Source: an uncultured Opitutaceae bacterium
Lineage (GTDB): Bacteria; Verrucomicrobiota; Verrucomicrobiia; Opitutales; Opitutaceae
Assembly: GCA_903891325.1 (NCBI GenBank)
Contig: CAITEC010000029.1
Location: forward strand, 126,539-190,538
DNA length: 64,000 nucleotides
Direction of reading: 5' to 3'
This document shows positions 21,413 through 29,886 of this stretch, piece after piece; the stretch's first letter is position 1; each line of letters opens with the position of its first letter. The notes beneath the pieces are model-generated. The model saw nothing but the letters and a program-made list of their open reading frames with translations, did no database searches and was not told the DNA's origin. The position numbers and the translations under genes were made by a program.

Positions 21413-23335
21413 ATGCGCACCAAAGTCACCCTTGTCCTGCTCTTCCTGAACGTCGCCCTGTTTTTCTTCATCTTTCACTTCGAGCGGAACTGGAGGACCG
21501 AGAATGTCGCTCTGCAGGTGAGGCACCGGGTGCTCGGCGCCGAGGCGGCCGACATCCGCTCCCTGGACGTCGAAAGCGCGGCTCCCGGCGGGTCCTTCAG
21601 CCTCGTGCGGCGCGGCGCGGCCTGGTTCCTTGTCCGGCCGGTCGCCTGGAGGGCCAACCCGCTGGCGGTGAACCGGATCATCAGCGACCTGCAGTTCCTC
21701 GAAAACCTGACCAGCTTCAGCGTGGGCGACGTCGAGAAAAACGGGCAGTCCCTGGCCGACTACGGCCTGGACCACCCGAGGCTGACGGTGACCTTCACCT
21801 CCGGCGGCGCGGACACGACGGGCGGGGCACCGGTCACCACCACGCTGCGGATCGGCAGCGCGACGAAGTTTGGCCAGCGGCTCTACCTCCTGTCGTCGGG
21901 CGGGGACAGGATCCATGTCGTCGAGCACGGCCTGGCCGAGAGCCTTTCCCTGGCCCCCGACCAGCTTCGCGACGACTCGGTGCTGACGATCCCCGTCTTT
22001 GAGGCCAACTCCCTCAACCTCCAGACCGCGGCGCCGGCCGACCTGCACGTCCGGATCCGCCGCGACGGGACGCGGTGGTCGTTCGAGACCCCCATCCTCG
22101 CCCGCGCCGACAGGACCGCGATCGAGCTTGCGATCGGGGGCCTGGACGCGCTGCGCGTCCGCTCCTTCGTGGGGGCGAATCTCCCGGCGGCGCTTCCGTC
22201 CTCGTCCCCGCTTATGAGCGTGACGATCGAGGGCGACAACCGCCACGAGACGCTGATGGTCGGCCAGCCGGTCGTCCCGGCCCGTCCCGATGAGTATTAC
22301 GCCCAGCTCGAGGGCGGCGACACGCTCTTCACGGTCCGGTTCCCGGCGGAGCTGATGAACCGCCTGCGCAACGCCCAGGAGTCCCTGCGCGACCGCCACG
22401 TGCTTGAGTTCGACCCGCGCTCGGTCACCGGGATCACGCTTTCGGCCCCGAACCAGCCCGAACTCTCCCTGCAGCGCGATGCGCCCGGCGGCAACGGCGC
22501 ACCCGACGAGCCCCACTGGCAGATCGTGCAAAGGGGGGACGGATCCCAGGGTCCGCGCACGCTGGCCGCCGACGCCGGGGCCGTCCAGCGGCTGCTCGAG
22601 CGCCTCGCCCTCCTTGCAGCCGTCCGGTTCCAGAGCGACGCACCCCAGGCGAGCGACCTGGAAAACTGGGGATTCAACCGCCCGGAGCGCGAGGTCGCGC
22701 TCGCCCTTGCCGGGCCCCGAACGGCCGCCGACGGGCAGGGTTCCGCGGGGGGCTCCTCCGTTCTCCTTGAGGTCGGCCTGCCCACCCAGCGCGACAATGT
22801 CGCCTACGCGCGCGTGCCCGGCGCCCCGTCGATCTTCGCTGTGAATCCCGATATCCTGGCCGAGACCCAGGTCGGGGCCGGGGCCTGGCGCGAGCGCCTC
22901 CTTCGCTCGGTGCCCGCCGGGGCCCGGATAACGGGGCTGAAACTCTCCGACCTGCGGGATGGCGCGGTCCTGCTCGACTGGAAGCCCGGGGCGGCGCTTC
23001 CTCCCGACCGGCAGGCCGCCGTGCAGGACGCCCTCGCGGCGATCCGAACCCTCCGCGCGCGGCGATTCCTGCAGGATGGCTTCGCTCCCGCGGCCCGGAT
23101 CGACGGCCAGGAGCATCCCTGGCGGTACCGCCTGGACGCGACCATTTCCCTTCCGGGCGGAGCCACCGTCCAGACCGGGGACAGCAGCCTTTGGATCGCC
23201 GAGCGGACCGGCGGCGCGGAGCAGGCCGCCGGATCCCGCGAGTTCAACGCGGTCTTCCTGGTGGAGCAGCCGCTGCTCGACGCGCTGTGGACGCTGACCT
23301 ACGGCGGGCACGCGCCTCCCCCGCCATCCCCATGA
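21413..23335 (+). CDS. DUF4340 envelope protein
   Basis: ATG 21413 (MRTKVTLVLLFLNVALFFFI) gives 640 residues with a single N-terminal transmembrane helix; the longer ORF-track start overlaps gldG. The extracytoplasmic part has repeated DUF4340-like blocks such as PVAWRANPLAVNRIISDLQF and the later RFPAELMNRLRNA. DUF4340 genes commonly follow gldG-like genes, consistent with a component of the same envelope complex. Its stop overlaps the next start as ATGA. Biochemical function is not known for the family. Confidence 0.82.
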   Translation: MRTKVTLVLLFLNVALFFFIFHFERNWRTENVALQVRHRVLGAEAADIRSLDVESAAPGGSFSLVRRGAAWFLVRPVAWRANPLAVNRIISDLQFLENLTSFSVGDVEKNGQSLADYGLDHPRLTVTFTSGGADTTGGAPVTTTLRIGSATKFGQRLYLLSSGGDRIHVVEHGLAESLSLAPDQLRDDSVLTIPVFEANSLNLQTAAPADLHVRIRRDGTRWSFETPILARADRTAIELAIGGLDALRVRSFVGANLPAALPSSSPLMSVTIEGDNRHETLMVGQPVVPARPDEYYAQLEGGDTLFTVRFPAELMNRLRNAQESLRDRHVLEFDPRSVTGITLSAPNQPELSLQRDAPGGNGAPDEPHWQIVQRGDGSQGPRTLAADAGAVQRLLERLALLAAVRFQSDAPQASDLENWGFNRPEREVALALAGPRTAADGQGSAGGSSVLLEVGLPTQRDNVAYARVPGAPSIFAVNPDILAETQVGAGAWRERLLRSVPAGARITGLKLSDLRDGAVLLDWKPGAALPPDRQAAVQDALAAIRTLRARRFLQDGFAPAARIDGQEHPWRYRLDATISLPGGATVQTGDSSLWIAERTGGAEQAAGSREFNAVFLVEQPLLDALWTLTYGGHAPPPPSP

Positions 23336-26139
23336 AGTTTCACCGACTGGCGTGGTCCGGCTGCGCCTGGGCGGCTCGCGGGGTGTGGACGCTCGCGGTA
23401 TGGACCCTCTGGCTTGTCCTCTGCGTGCTGATCGCGGTCCAGGCCTACATCGCCTCGACCCGGCGGCTCGACGCGCCGGCCTTTGTCATGCACGCCCTGG
23501 AAAAGCGGCTGGCGGCATCCGGAATGCACGCGACCTTCGGCCGGACCACGTTTGACCCCTCGGGGCGCGTCCTTTTCGAGAACGTCCGGGTCTCGCTGCC
23601 CGGATTCGAGGACCCGATCGTCGATGCGCGCGCCGTCTTCGTCAGGCTCGACCCCTGGGCCCTCGTGCAGGGCCGCTTCGAGTCAGCGGACCTGCGGGCG
23701 ACCGGGGTCACCCTGCGGGTGCCCGCGATGATCTCGTCCACGGGACAGGCCGACGACGTGATTCGCGACCTGGACGCCGGGTTTGCGCCCCGCGAGGGCG
23801 AGTTCGGCATCGAATACCTGAACTTCAAGCTGGGGGGCGTCCGCGTGTCCGCGCACGGGGCGGTGCACCTTGCTCCCGCGGGGAAGACAGCGGCAGGATC
23901 CCTGCCGCTCGCCGACTTCCTCTCGAGGGACTACGCGACCCTCAGCCGCAAGCTCGACGACGCGATCGAGACGCTGTCGGCCCTCGACCAGCCGATGCTC
24001 CGGGTCGAACTGGAGCCGTCCGAGGCCTCCGGGGCGGTCGCGGATGTCTCCCTGTTCGCCGACGGACTGAGGATTTCAAGTCCGATCGAGCTTCATGCCC
24101 GGGCCCTCCAACTGTCGGGCCGGTTTCCCTTCGCGGCCCCGGCGGGCGCGCCGCTGCCCGCCGAGCTGGACTTTGCCGCGTCCGAGCTGGACCTTCCGCG
24201 CCGCGCGGTCGCCCGCGGCGTCCGGGCGAGGGTGTCGCTCGTCCTCCCCCCGGGGCGCCTTCGCGTCGACACGGGATCCTTCCGCGACATCGAGCTGGCG
24301 GCGGCGCGCGTGAGCGCTGACGGGATGGCGGTCGAGGAGCCGCTCGTCTCGCTCTCGGCCGGGCCCCTGCCGGCCCTGCGGGTCCACGCCCGGGGAGTTC
24401 TCGCCGGTTCGCCCGTGTCGGTTCGTTCCGAGGTCGACCTGAAGGCCGGCGCGGCCCGGGTCTCCTTCGAGGGTTCCTTTGCGCCGGGGCTCATGGAGCC
24501 CGTGGGCCGGATCCTCGGAAAGGACCTTCGCAAGTACGCGCAATTGACGCAGCCCGTCGCCCTTTCCGGTGTCGCCCTCTTCGGCCCGAAATGGGCGTTC
24601 CAGCGGGTGACCGGCCGCATCGACACGAGAAAGGCCACGGCCTGGCACGTGCCCCTCGACGAGGTCCGGGGATTGATCGTCTACGACGGAAAGCGGCTGC
24701 TTGCGCCCGAGGCCTTTCTCCGGCTCGGCGACAGCTTTGCCCGGGGCAGCTACGAGCAGGACGTGGCCACCAGGGACTACAGGCTCCTGCTGGCCGGGGC
24801 CCTGAGGCCCCCGGTGATCGGTCCCTGGTTTCCGCCCCAGAGCTGGTGGCACGAGTTCTTCCAGCCCTTCGAGTTCCCGGTGGCGCCCCCCTCGGCCAAG
24901 GTCGACGTCCGCGGGTCCTGGGTCAGCGGCCGCAAGACGCTGGTCTTTGTCGCGGTCGACAGCGCCCATCCGGTGTTCCGCGGGGTTCGGTTTGACCGCG
25001 TCCGCACGCGGCTCTCCATCGGGCCGGGTTTTGACGACGGCCTGGACTTCGCCGCCTCGGCGGGAGGCCGCAGCGCGAGCGGCACGTTTTCCCGCCGCTA
25101 TGATGTCGCGACGGGCGCTTGGCGGGACATGGACTTCGACCTGACCTCCACCTTTGACATCGGCTCGGCCCGGAAGGTCCTGGGCCCGAAGGCGGCGTCG
25201 ATCCTCGATCCGTATGAGTTCGACCAGGCTCCCGTCGCTCGGGTGACCGTCCACCTGCAGGGGCCGGCGGACCGCTCGGGGCCGCCGGACACGGCCCACG
25301 TCGTCGCAAGCACCGGGGCGCCGTTCCGTTTCCACGATTTTCCCTTCACCAGCGTCTCCTTCACCGCCGACATGCGGGGCGACTCAGTTGTGATCGGCAA
25401 CGTGAAGGCGGGTCTTGCCGGGGGCGTTGTCTCCGGCGGTGGCACGATCGCCGGGCGCGGCGACCGGCAGCGGATCGCCTTCAACGGGTCGATCGCCGCC
25501 GCGAGCCTTGGCGGGACGATCGCGGCCGCGGAGGTGTTCTTTGCCAGGCGCTCGAAGACGCCCCGGCCCGACCCGGGCAAGTTTGTGAAGGCGAAGTCCA
25601 GCGTCCGGCTCGATCTCGCCGCCTCCGGCGAGGGACCGGCCGGCAATTTCCTGGATTTCCACGGCGGCGGCAAGGCGCAGATCCAGGGAGCGGAGCTGGG
25701 AGAATTGCGGATGCTCGGGATGCTCTCGCCCCTGCTTCCCTTCGCCTCGCTGCGCTTCACCTCCGCCCGCGCGGATTTCAAGCTCAACGGCCCGGTGCTG
25801 GAATTTCCCGACGTCTCGGTTTCGGGCGCGAACTCGGCGATCCAGGCCCACGGCTCCTACGCGCTCGACCGGCGGCAACTCGCCTTCAAGGCGAAGTTCT
25901 TTCCCTTCCAGAAGAGCAGGTCCTTGCCGCGGGTCCTGATTGGCAGCGTGCTCTCGCCCCTCTCCGAATTCCTGGAGGTCAAGCTGACCGGCAGCATCGA
26001 GAACCCGTCGTGGGAGTTTGAGCGCGGCCCCACGAACATTCTTCAAAAGCTTTCCGCCCCTTCGCCGGCGGCCCCTCAGTCGCCGCCATCTTCGCCGTCC
26101 GCCGCCCCCGCCGTTCGCCCGCCGGCCGCCGGCAAGTGA
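23332..26139 (+). CDS. AsmA-like large envelope protein
   Basis: ATG 23332 overlaps the DUF4340 stop. The 935-residue protein has an N-terminal helix (VWTLAVWTLWLVLCVLIAVQ) followed by a long beta-rich periplasmic region and ends in an AsmA_2-like block (SPLLPFASLRFTSARADFKL, then LPRVLIGSVLSPLSEFLEVK). AsmA-clan proteins such as TamB and YhdP form bridge-like grooves thought to move phospholipid between membranes. A low-complexity Pro/Ala/Ser tail ends the chain. As the last gene of the Gld run, it may link the ABC machine to the outer membrane; this is inference. Confidence 0.78.
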   Translation: MKFHRLAWSGCAWAARGVWTLAVWTLWLVLCVLIAVQAYIASTRRLDAPAFVMHALEKRLAASGMHATFGRTTFDPSGRVLFENVRVSLPGFEDPIVDARAVFVRLDPWALVQGRFESADLRATGVTLRVPAMISSTGQADDVIRDLDAGFAPREGEFGIEYLNFKLGGVRVSAHGAVHLAPAGKTAAGSLPLADFLSRDYATLSRKLDDAIETLSALDQPMLRVELEPSEASGAVADVSLFADGLRISSPIELHARALQLSGRFPFAAPAGAPLPAELDFAASELDLPRRAVARGVRARVSLVLPPGRLRVDTGSFRDIELAAARVSADGMAVEEPLVSLSAGPLPALRVHARGVLAGSPVSVRSEVDLKAGAARVSFEGSFAPGLMEPVGRILGKDLRKYAQLTQPVALSGVALFGPKWAFQRVTGRIDTRKATAWHVPLDEVRGLIVYDGKRLLAPEAFLRLGDSFARGSYEQDVATRDYRLLLAGALRPPVIGPWFPPQSWWHEFFQPFEFPVAPPSAKVDVRGSWVSGRKTLVFVAVDSAHPVFRGVRFDRVRTRLSIGPGFDDGLDFAASAGGRSASGTFSRRYDVATGAWRDMDFDLTSTFDIGSARKVLGPKAASILDPYEFDQAPVARVTVHLQGPADRSGPPDTAHVVASTGAPFRFHDFPFTSVSFTADMRGDSVVIGNVKAGLAGGVVSGGGTIAGRGDRQRIAFNGSIAAASLGGTIAAAEVFFARRSKTPRPDPGKFVKAKSSVRLDLAASGEGPAGNFLDFHGGGKAQIQGAELGELRMLGMLSPLLPFASLRFTSARADFKLNGPVLEFPDVSVSGANSAIQAHGSYALDRRQLAFKAKFFPFQKSRSLPRVLIGSVLSPLSEFLEVKLTGSIENPSWEFERGPTNILQKLSAPSPAAPQSPPSSPSAAPAVRPPAAGK

Positions 26140-26178
26140 ACGGCTGGGGATAAATCGTATTGCGAATCATGAGGATAT

Positions 26179-26199
26179 GGTATTAGGGTAAATACCCTA
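26179..26199. promoter_or_regulatory. Overlapping palindromes just before the histidine kinase
   Basis: TAGGGTA-AA-TACCCTA (26184-26199) is a perfect 7-bp inverted repeat. A second pair, GGTATT...AATACC (26179-26196), overlaps it on a different axis. The outer edge is 1 nt from ATG 26201, where a Shine-Dalgarno would lie, and none is seen. It may be an operator or an mRNA hairpin limiting translation. Confidence 0.5.
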
Positions 26200-26200
26200 G

Positions 26201-29200
26201 ATGATAGCGCTGCCGACATTGCCGCGAAGGACTTGGCTTGAGCGAATCCTTTTCGGCTTCGCGGCGTTGCTGATCCTGGTCGGTGTCGGCGGCCTGGCGG
26301 GCTGGTGGCTCCACATCGACGGCTTGATTCTCCCGTGGGGCGCCTCCGAGCCGATCCAGCCCGACGAGGCGCTTTCCTTCGCGGTCCTCGGCGCGGTCCT
26401 CGTCTGCCTGGAACTGGGATGGCGGTCCGCGGCGTGGCTGTGCGCGCTGCCGATCGGCTTCTCGGCGCTCACGCTGGTCGAGGCGGCGATCGGCCGGGAC
26501 GTGCACATCAGCGACGTCTTCCTGATCGACCACCTCTATGCGGCGGCGGCGCACGCGGGACGAGGGGCGGCAATCGGCGGCGCCTGCATCGGGCTGGGGG
26601 CCCTGGTCGTCGCCTGGCCGCCGGCCTGGAGGTTTCCGCGCACGCGCACGCTCTGCGGAGCGGTGGCCGGCTCGCTCCTCTCCTCGGTCGGCTTCTCCAC
26701 CCTGGTGGGCTACGCCGGCGACATGCGGCGGGTCTACAGCTGGAGCGGCGAGATCGCGATGTCCCCCGGCACGGCGATCGCGCTTTTCCTGCTCGGGTCG
26801 AGCCTCCTGCTGCTGGTCTGGCGGGACAGCGTCCGCGAGCGGGACGAATTCCCGTCGTGGACGCCGATGCCCGCCGTCATCGGCTGCCTGACGCTGACCC
26901 TGATCGTCTGGACGGGCCTGCGCGAGCGCGAGCGGGTCGGGCTCGAGAACCAGACCAACGAGGCGATGAAGGGGCTCGCGATGACGATCCATGCGAAGAT
27001 CGAGGAGCAAAACGACGCCCTTGAGCGCCTTGCCCGGAGCTGGGCGGAGGCCCCGGAATACGACACGATCATTTGGGAGGCCGATGCGCACACGCAGCTG
27101 GACCGCTCGAACGCGGCCGGCGCCTACGGCTGCCAGTCGATCGCCTACCTGGACTCCTCGGGCCAGACCCGGTGGATTTACCCGAGGGTGGGCAACGAGT
27201 GGGCCATTGATTTCAACCACCTCTCCGTGGCCGCCCGGTCCGAGGCGATCGCCGATGCGCGCGCGAAGGGGCATCCGTCCGTGTCGGCGACGACGACGAT
27301 CAGCGGCGGCTCGCAGGCCGGGTTTGCGATCTACGCCCCGGTGACGCGGGAGGGGAGGCTGGCCGGCTACGTTGCCGCCGAGTACGGCTACCTGCGATTC
27401 TTCGGCAAGGTGGTGGACTCGCTCGGCTACACCCGGGCCTCGGACGTGCTCGGGCCCGCCTACCGCGTGACGGTCACCCTGGGCAAGGACGTCTTCTATG
27501 ACGGGGGGGCGCCGGTTACCGGCGCGAATTCCGATTACACGGCCAACGGAAACTACCCGATTTTTGACCGGCGCGTGCAGCTTTCCGTGACCCCCTCGGA
27601 GGAGCAGCTGGCCCGCGGCCGCGGGTCGCTGGCGGAGTTCGTGCTGCTGGGGGGCATCGGCATCTCCGCCCTGCTCGGCCTGACCGTCTACCTCGCCTGC
27701 CGCGCCCGCGCAGGCCAGCTCGCGAGCGAGCTGTCCAACCGCAAGCTCCAGGTGGAGAATGAGGAGCGCCGCCGGATCGAGACCCGGCTGAAGATATCCG
27801 ACGAGCGCCTGCGCCTCGCCCTGGACTCCACGGAGATCGGCATCTTCGAGTGGAACGTCGCGACCGGCCACGTCTACTACAGCAGCGGGCTGTGGGCGAT
27901 GCTCGGGTACGAGCACGACAGGATGCCCGGAACGCTCGAGGCGTGGCAGTCGCTCATCCACCCCGACGACCTGGCGGTCTACCGTCCCCGCGTCGAGTCC
28001 CAGTTGAACGGCTCGGCGACCTACATCGAGCTGGAGTACCGGATCCGCACCCGGACCGGCGACTGGCGCTGGATCTACGGGCGCTCCAAGTCCATATCCA
28101 CGGACACCGAGGGCAGGCCGGCGCGGATCATCGGGACGGTGCAGGACGTGACCGCGCGGGTTGAGACCGAGCACCACCTGCGCAGGGCCAAGGCGGAGGC
28201 CGACGCGGCGTCGCGGGCCAAGAGCGACTTCCTCGCGTCGATGTCGCACGAGATCCGCACGCCGATGAACGGCATCATCGGCATGACGAGCCTCATCACG
28301 GAGACGCCGCTCACCGTCGAGCAGCGCGACTACGTCAACACGATCCGGACCTCGAGCGAGGCGCTGCTCACGATCATCAACGACATCCTGGACTTCTCCA
28401 AGATCGAGTCCGGGAAGATGGAGATTGAGAACACGCCCTTCGGCCTCGCGCTCTGCCTGGAGGAGACCCTCGACCTCTTCGCGGTGAAGGCCGCCGAGAA
28501 GAACATCGAGATCGGCTACAGCATCGCGCGGGACGTGCCGCCGTGGATCTCCGGGGACGTGACGCGGCTCTGGCAGGTGATCACCAACCTGGTGAACAAC
28601 GCGGTGAAGTTCACCTCCTTTGGCAGCGTCTCCGTCGAGGTGAAGCGCGGCGCCCCGGCGGAGGGAAACCGCTTCCTCCTGGAGTTTGCGATCCGGGACA
28701 CGGGGATCGGCATCCCCTCGGATCGGTTGAACAGGCTCTTCAAGGCGTTCAGCCAGGTCGACTCGTCGACGACCCGAAAGTACGGCGGCACGGGCCTGGG
28801 GCTGGCGATTTCGCAGCGCCTCAGCCACCTGATGGGGGGAAGCATCCGCGTCGAGAGCGAGGTCGGCAAGGGCTCGGCCTTCATCTTCACGATCCTCACC
28901 GAGCCGGCGCCCCTTCCGATCGACATCGACTACCTTCCCCCGCTGCCCGCGCCGCTGCGCGGGGGCACGGTCCTTTGCATCGAGGACAACCCCGTGACCC
29001 AGGCCCGGCTGCGCGGGCTGCTCGAAAAGTGGGGCGTCACCTGCGTGATCGTCCCGGACCTTCCGGCGGCCGAGAAGCTGGTTGCGGCCAACGGCGTGGT
29101 CCCCGTGATGGCGGTCGTCGACCACGGCGCGCTCGAGTACCAGGCCGTCCCGGAGCGATTCGCGGCGCTGCAGTGCCCCCGGCTCGTCATGGTTCCCTTT

Positions 29201-29773
29201 GGGCGGACGGTGGCCAGCTCGGCCGCGGACGGGCGGCCCTTCGCCAGCGTGACCAAGCCCCTCAAGGACTCCTCGTTCATGCACGCGGTCGAGACCCTGT
29301 TCTCTACGGTCTCGACCGAGGAGGCGGCCGTGGTGTCCTCGGAGTCGCACATCCTTGCCCAGGACTTCCCCCTGAGCGTCCTGCTCGCCGAGGACAACCC
29401 GGTGAACCAGAAGGTCGCCCTCGGGTACCTCGAGCGGATGGGCTACCGGGCGGGCCTGGTCGTCAACGGCATCGAGGCGGTCGCCGCCGTCGAGAGCCGC
29501 CCCTACGACCTGGTCCTGATGGACCTGCAGATGCCCGAGATGGACGGACTCGAGGCGAGCCGCCAGATCCGGCGGCGCGTGCCGGCGGAGCGCCAGCCGA
29601 AGATCATCGCGCTCACCGCCAACGCCATGGAGGGGGACCGGGAGCTTTGCGAGGCGGCCGGCATGGACGACTACATTTCAAAGCCGGTCAAGCTGAACGA
29701 GATGGCGGCGGCCATCCGTCGGCAGTTCGCGAAGACGGCCAAGCCGGCCAAGAGGGAGCAGATCGCCGGCTAG
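26201..29773 (+). CDS. CHASE/PAS hybrid sensor histidine kinase
   Basis: The 1190-residue sensor begins with about seven transmembrane helices (to about 240) followed by a CHASE-like extracytoplasmic domain (YLDSSGQTRWIYPRVG) and another helix at about 485-505. Then come a PAS_3 domain (about 530-650, FEWNVATGHVYYSSGLW), HisKA with H683 in SMSHEIRTPMNG, an ATPase with NLVNNAVKF and GTGLGLAIS, a first receiver-like domain, and a second intact receiver with D1108 in LVLMDLQMPEMDG. No HPt domain is fused, so a separate phosphotransfer protein or regulator is needed. The ligand is unknown. Confidence 0.93.
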   Translation: MIALPTLPRRTWLERILFGFAALLILVGVGGLAGWWLHIDGLILPWGASEPIQPDEALSFAVLGAVLVCLELGWRSAAWLCALPIGFSALTLVEAAIGRDVHISDVFLIDHLYAAAAHAGRGAAIGGACIGLGALVVAWPPAWRFPRTRTLCGAVAGSLLSSVGFSTLVGYAGDMRRVYSWSGEIAMSPGTAIALFLLGSSLLLLVWRDSVRERDEFPSWTPMPAVIGCLTLTLIVWTGLRERERVGLENQTNEAMKGLAMTIHAKIEEQNDALERLARSWAEAPEYDTIIWEADAHTQLDRSNAAGAYGCQSIAYLDSSGQTRWIYPRVGNEWAIDFNHLSVAARSEAIADARAKGHPSVSATTTISGGSQAGFAIYAPVTREGRLAGYVAAEYGYLRFFGKVVDSLGYTRASDVLGPAYRVTVTLGKDVFYDGGAPVTGANSDYTANGNYPIFDRRVQLSVTPSEEQLARGRGSLAEFVLLGGIGISALLGLTVYLACRARAGQLASELSNRKLQVENEERRRIETRLKISDERLRLALDSTEIGIFEWNVATGHVYYSSGLWAMLGYEHDRMPGTLEAWQSLIHPDDLAVYRPRVESQLNGSATYIELEYRIRTRTGDWRWIYGRSKSISTDTEGRPARIIGTVQDVTARVETEHHLRRAKAEADAASRAKSDFLASMSHEIRTPMNGIIGMTSLITETPLTVEQRDYVNTIRTSSEALLTIINDILDFSKIESGKMEIENTPFGLALCLEETLDLFAVKAAEKNIEIGYSIARDVPPWISGDVTRLWQVITNLVNNAVKFTSFGSVSVEVKRGAPAEGNRFLLEFAIRDTGIGIPSDRLNRLFKAFSQVDSSTTRKYGGTGLGLAISQRLSHLMGGSIRVESEVGKGSAFIFTILTEPAPLPIDIDYLPPLPAPLRGGTVLCIEDNPVTQARLRGLLEKWGVTCVIVPDLPAAEKLVAANGVVPVMAVVDHGALEYQAVPERFAALQCPRLVMVPFGRTVASSAADGRPFASVTKPLKDSSFMHAVETLFSTVSTEEAAVVSSESHILAQDFPLSVLLAEDNPVNQKVALGYLERMGYRAGLVVNGIEAVAAVESRPYDLVLMDLQMPEMDGLEASRQIRRRVPAERQPKIIALTANAMEGDRELCEAAGMDDYISKPVKLNEMAAAIRRQFAKTAKPAKREQIAG

Positions 29774-29809
29774 AGCCCGCGGGCACGAATTCAAGCGAGG
29801 GGCAATTAC

Positions 29810-29872
29810 TGTAGCCGGGGTCCCAGACCCCGGATCCGGCCTCTGGGAGGCCGGCTACATCGATCCGGAACG
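29810..29872. repeat. Dispersed palindromic repeat, copy 1
   Basis: Outer arms TGTAGCCGG and CCGGCTACA (29810-29859) enclose two small hairpins, GGGGTC-CCA-GACCCC and CCGGCCTC-TGG-GAGGCCGG, giving a cloverleaf shape. A tail CGATCCGGAACG follows. Related copies are at 36785-36840 and 58290-58380. It lies between the kinase and the convergent sulfatase-like gene. It may act as a transcription stop for both. Confidence 0.85.
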
Positions 29873-29886
29873 CCCACAGGACCAAT

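Noticed and set aside
18853-21471. 872-residue antisense ORF opposite the Gld genes
   Set aside because: Shadow frame with no recognisable domain; the plus strand holds intact Gld-type genes.
26183-29350. 1055-residue antisense ORF opposite the hybrid kinase
   Set aside because: It is rich in Arg, Gly, His and Pro with no domain, and the opposite strand has a complete kinase. Long antisense frames are common in GC-rich DNA.
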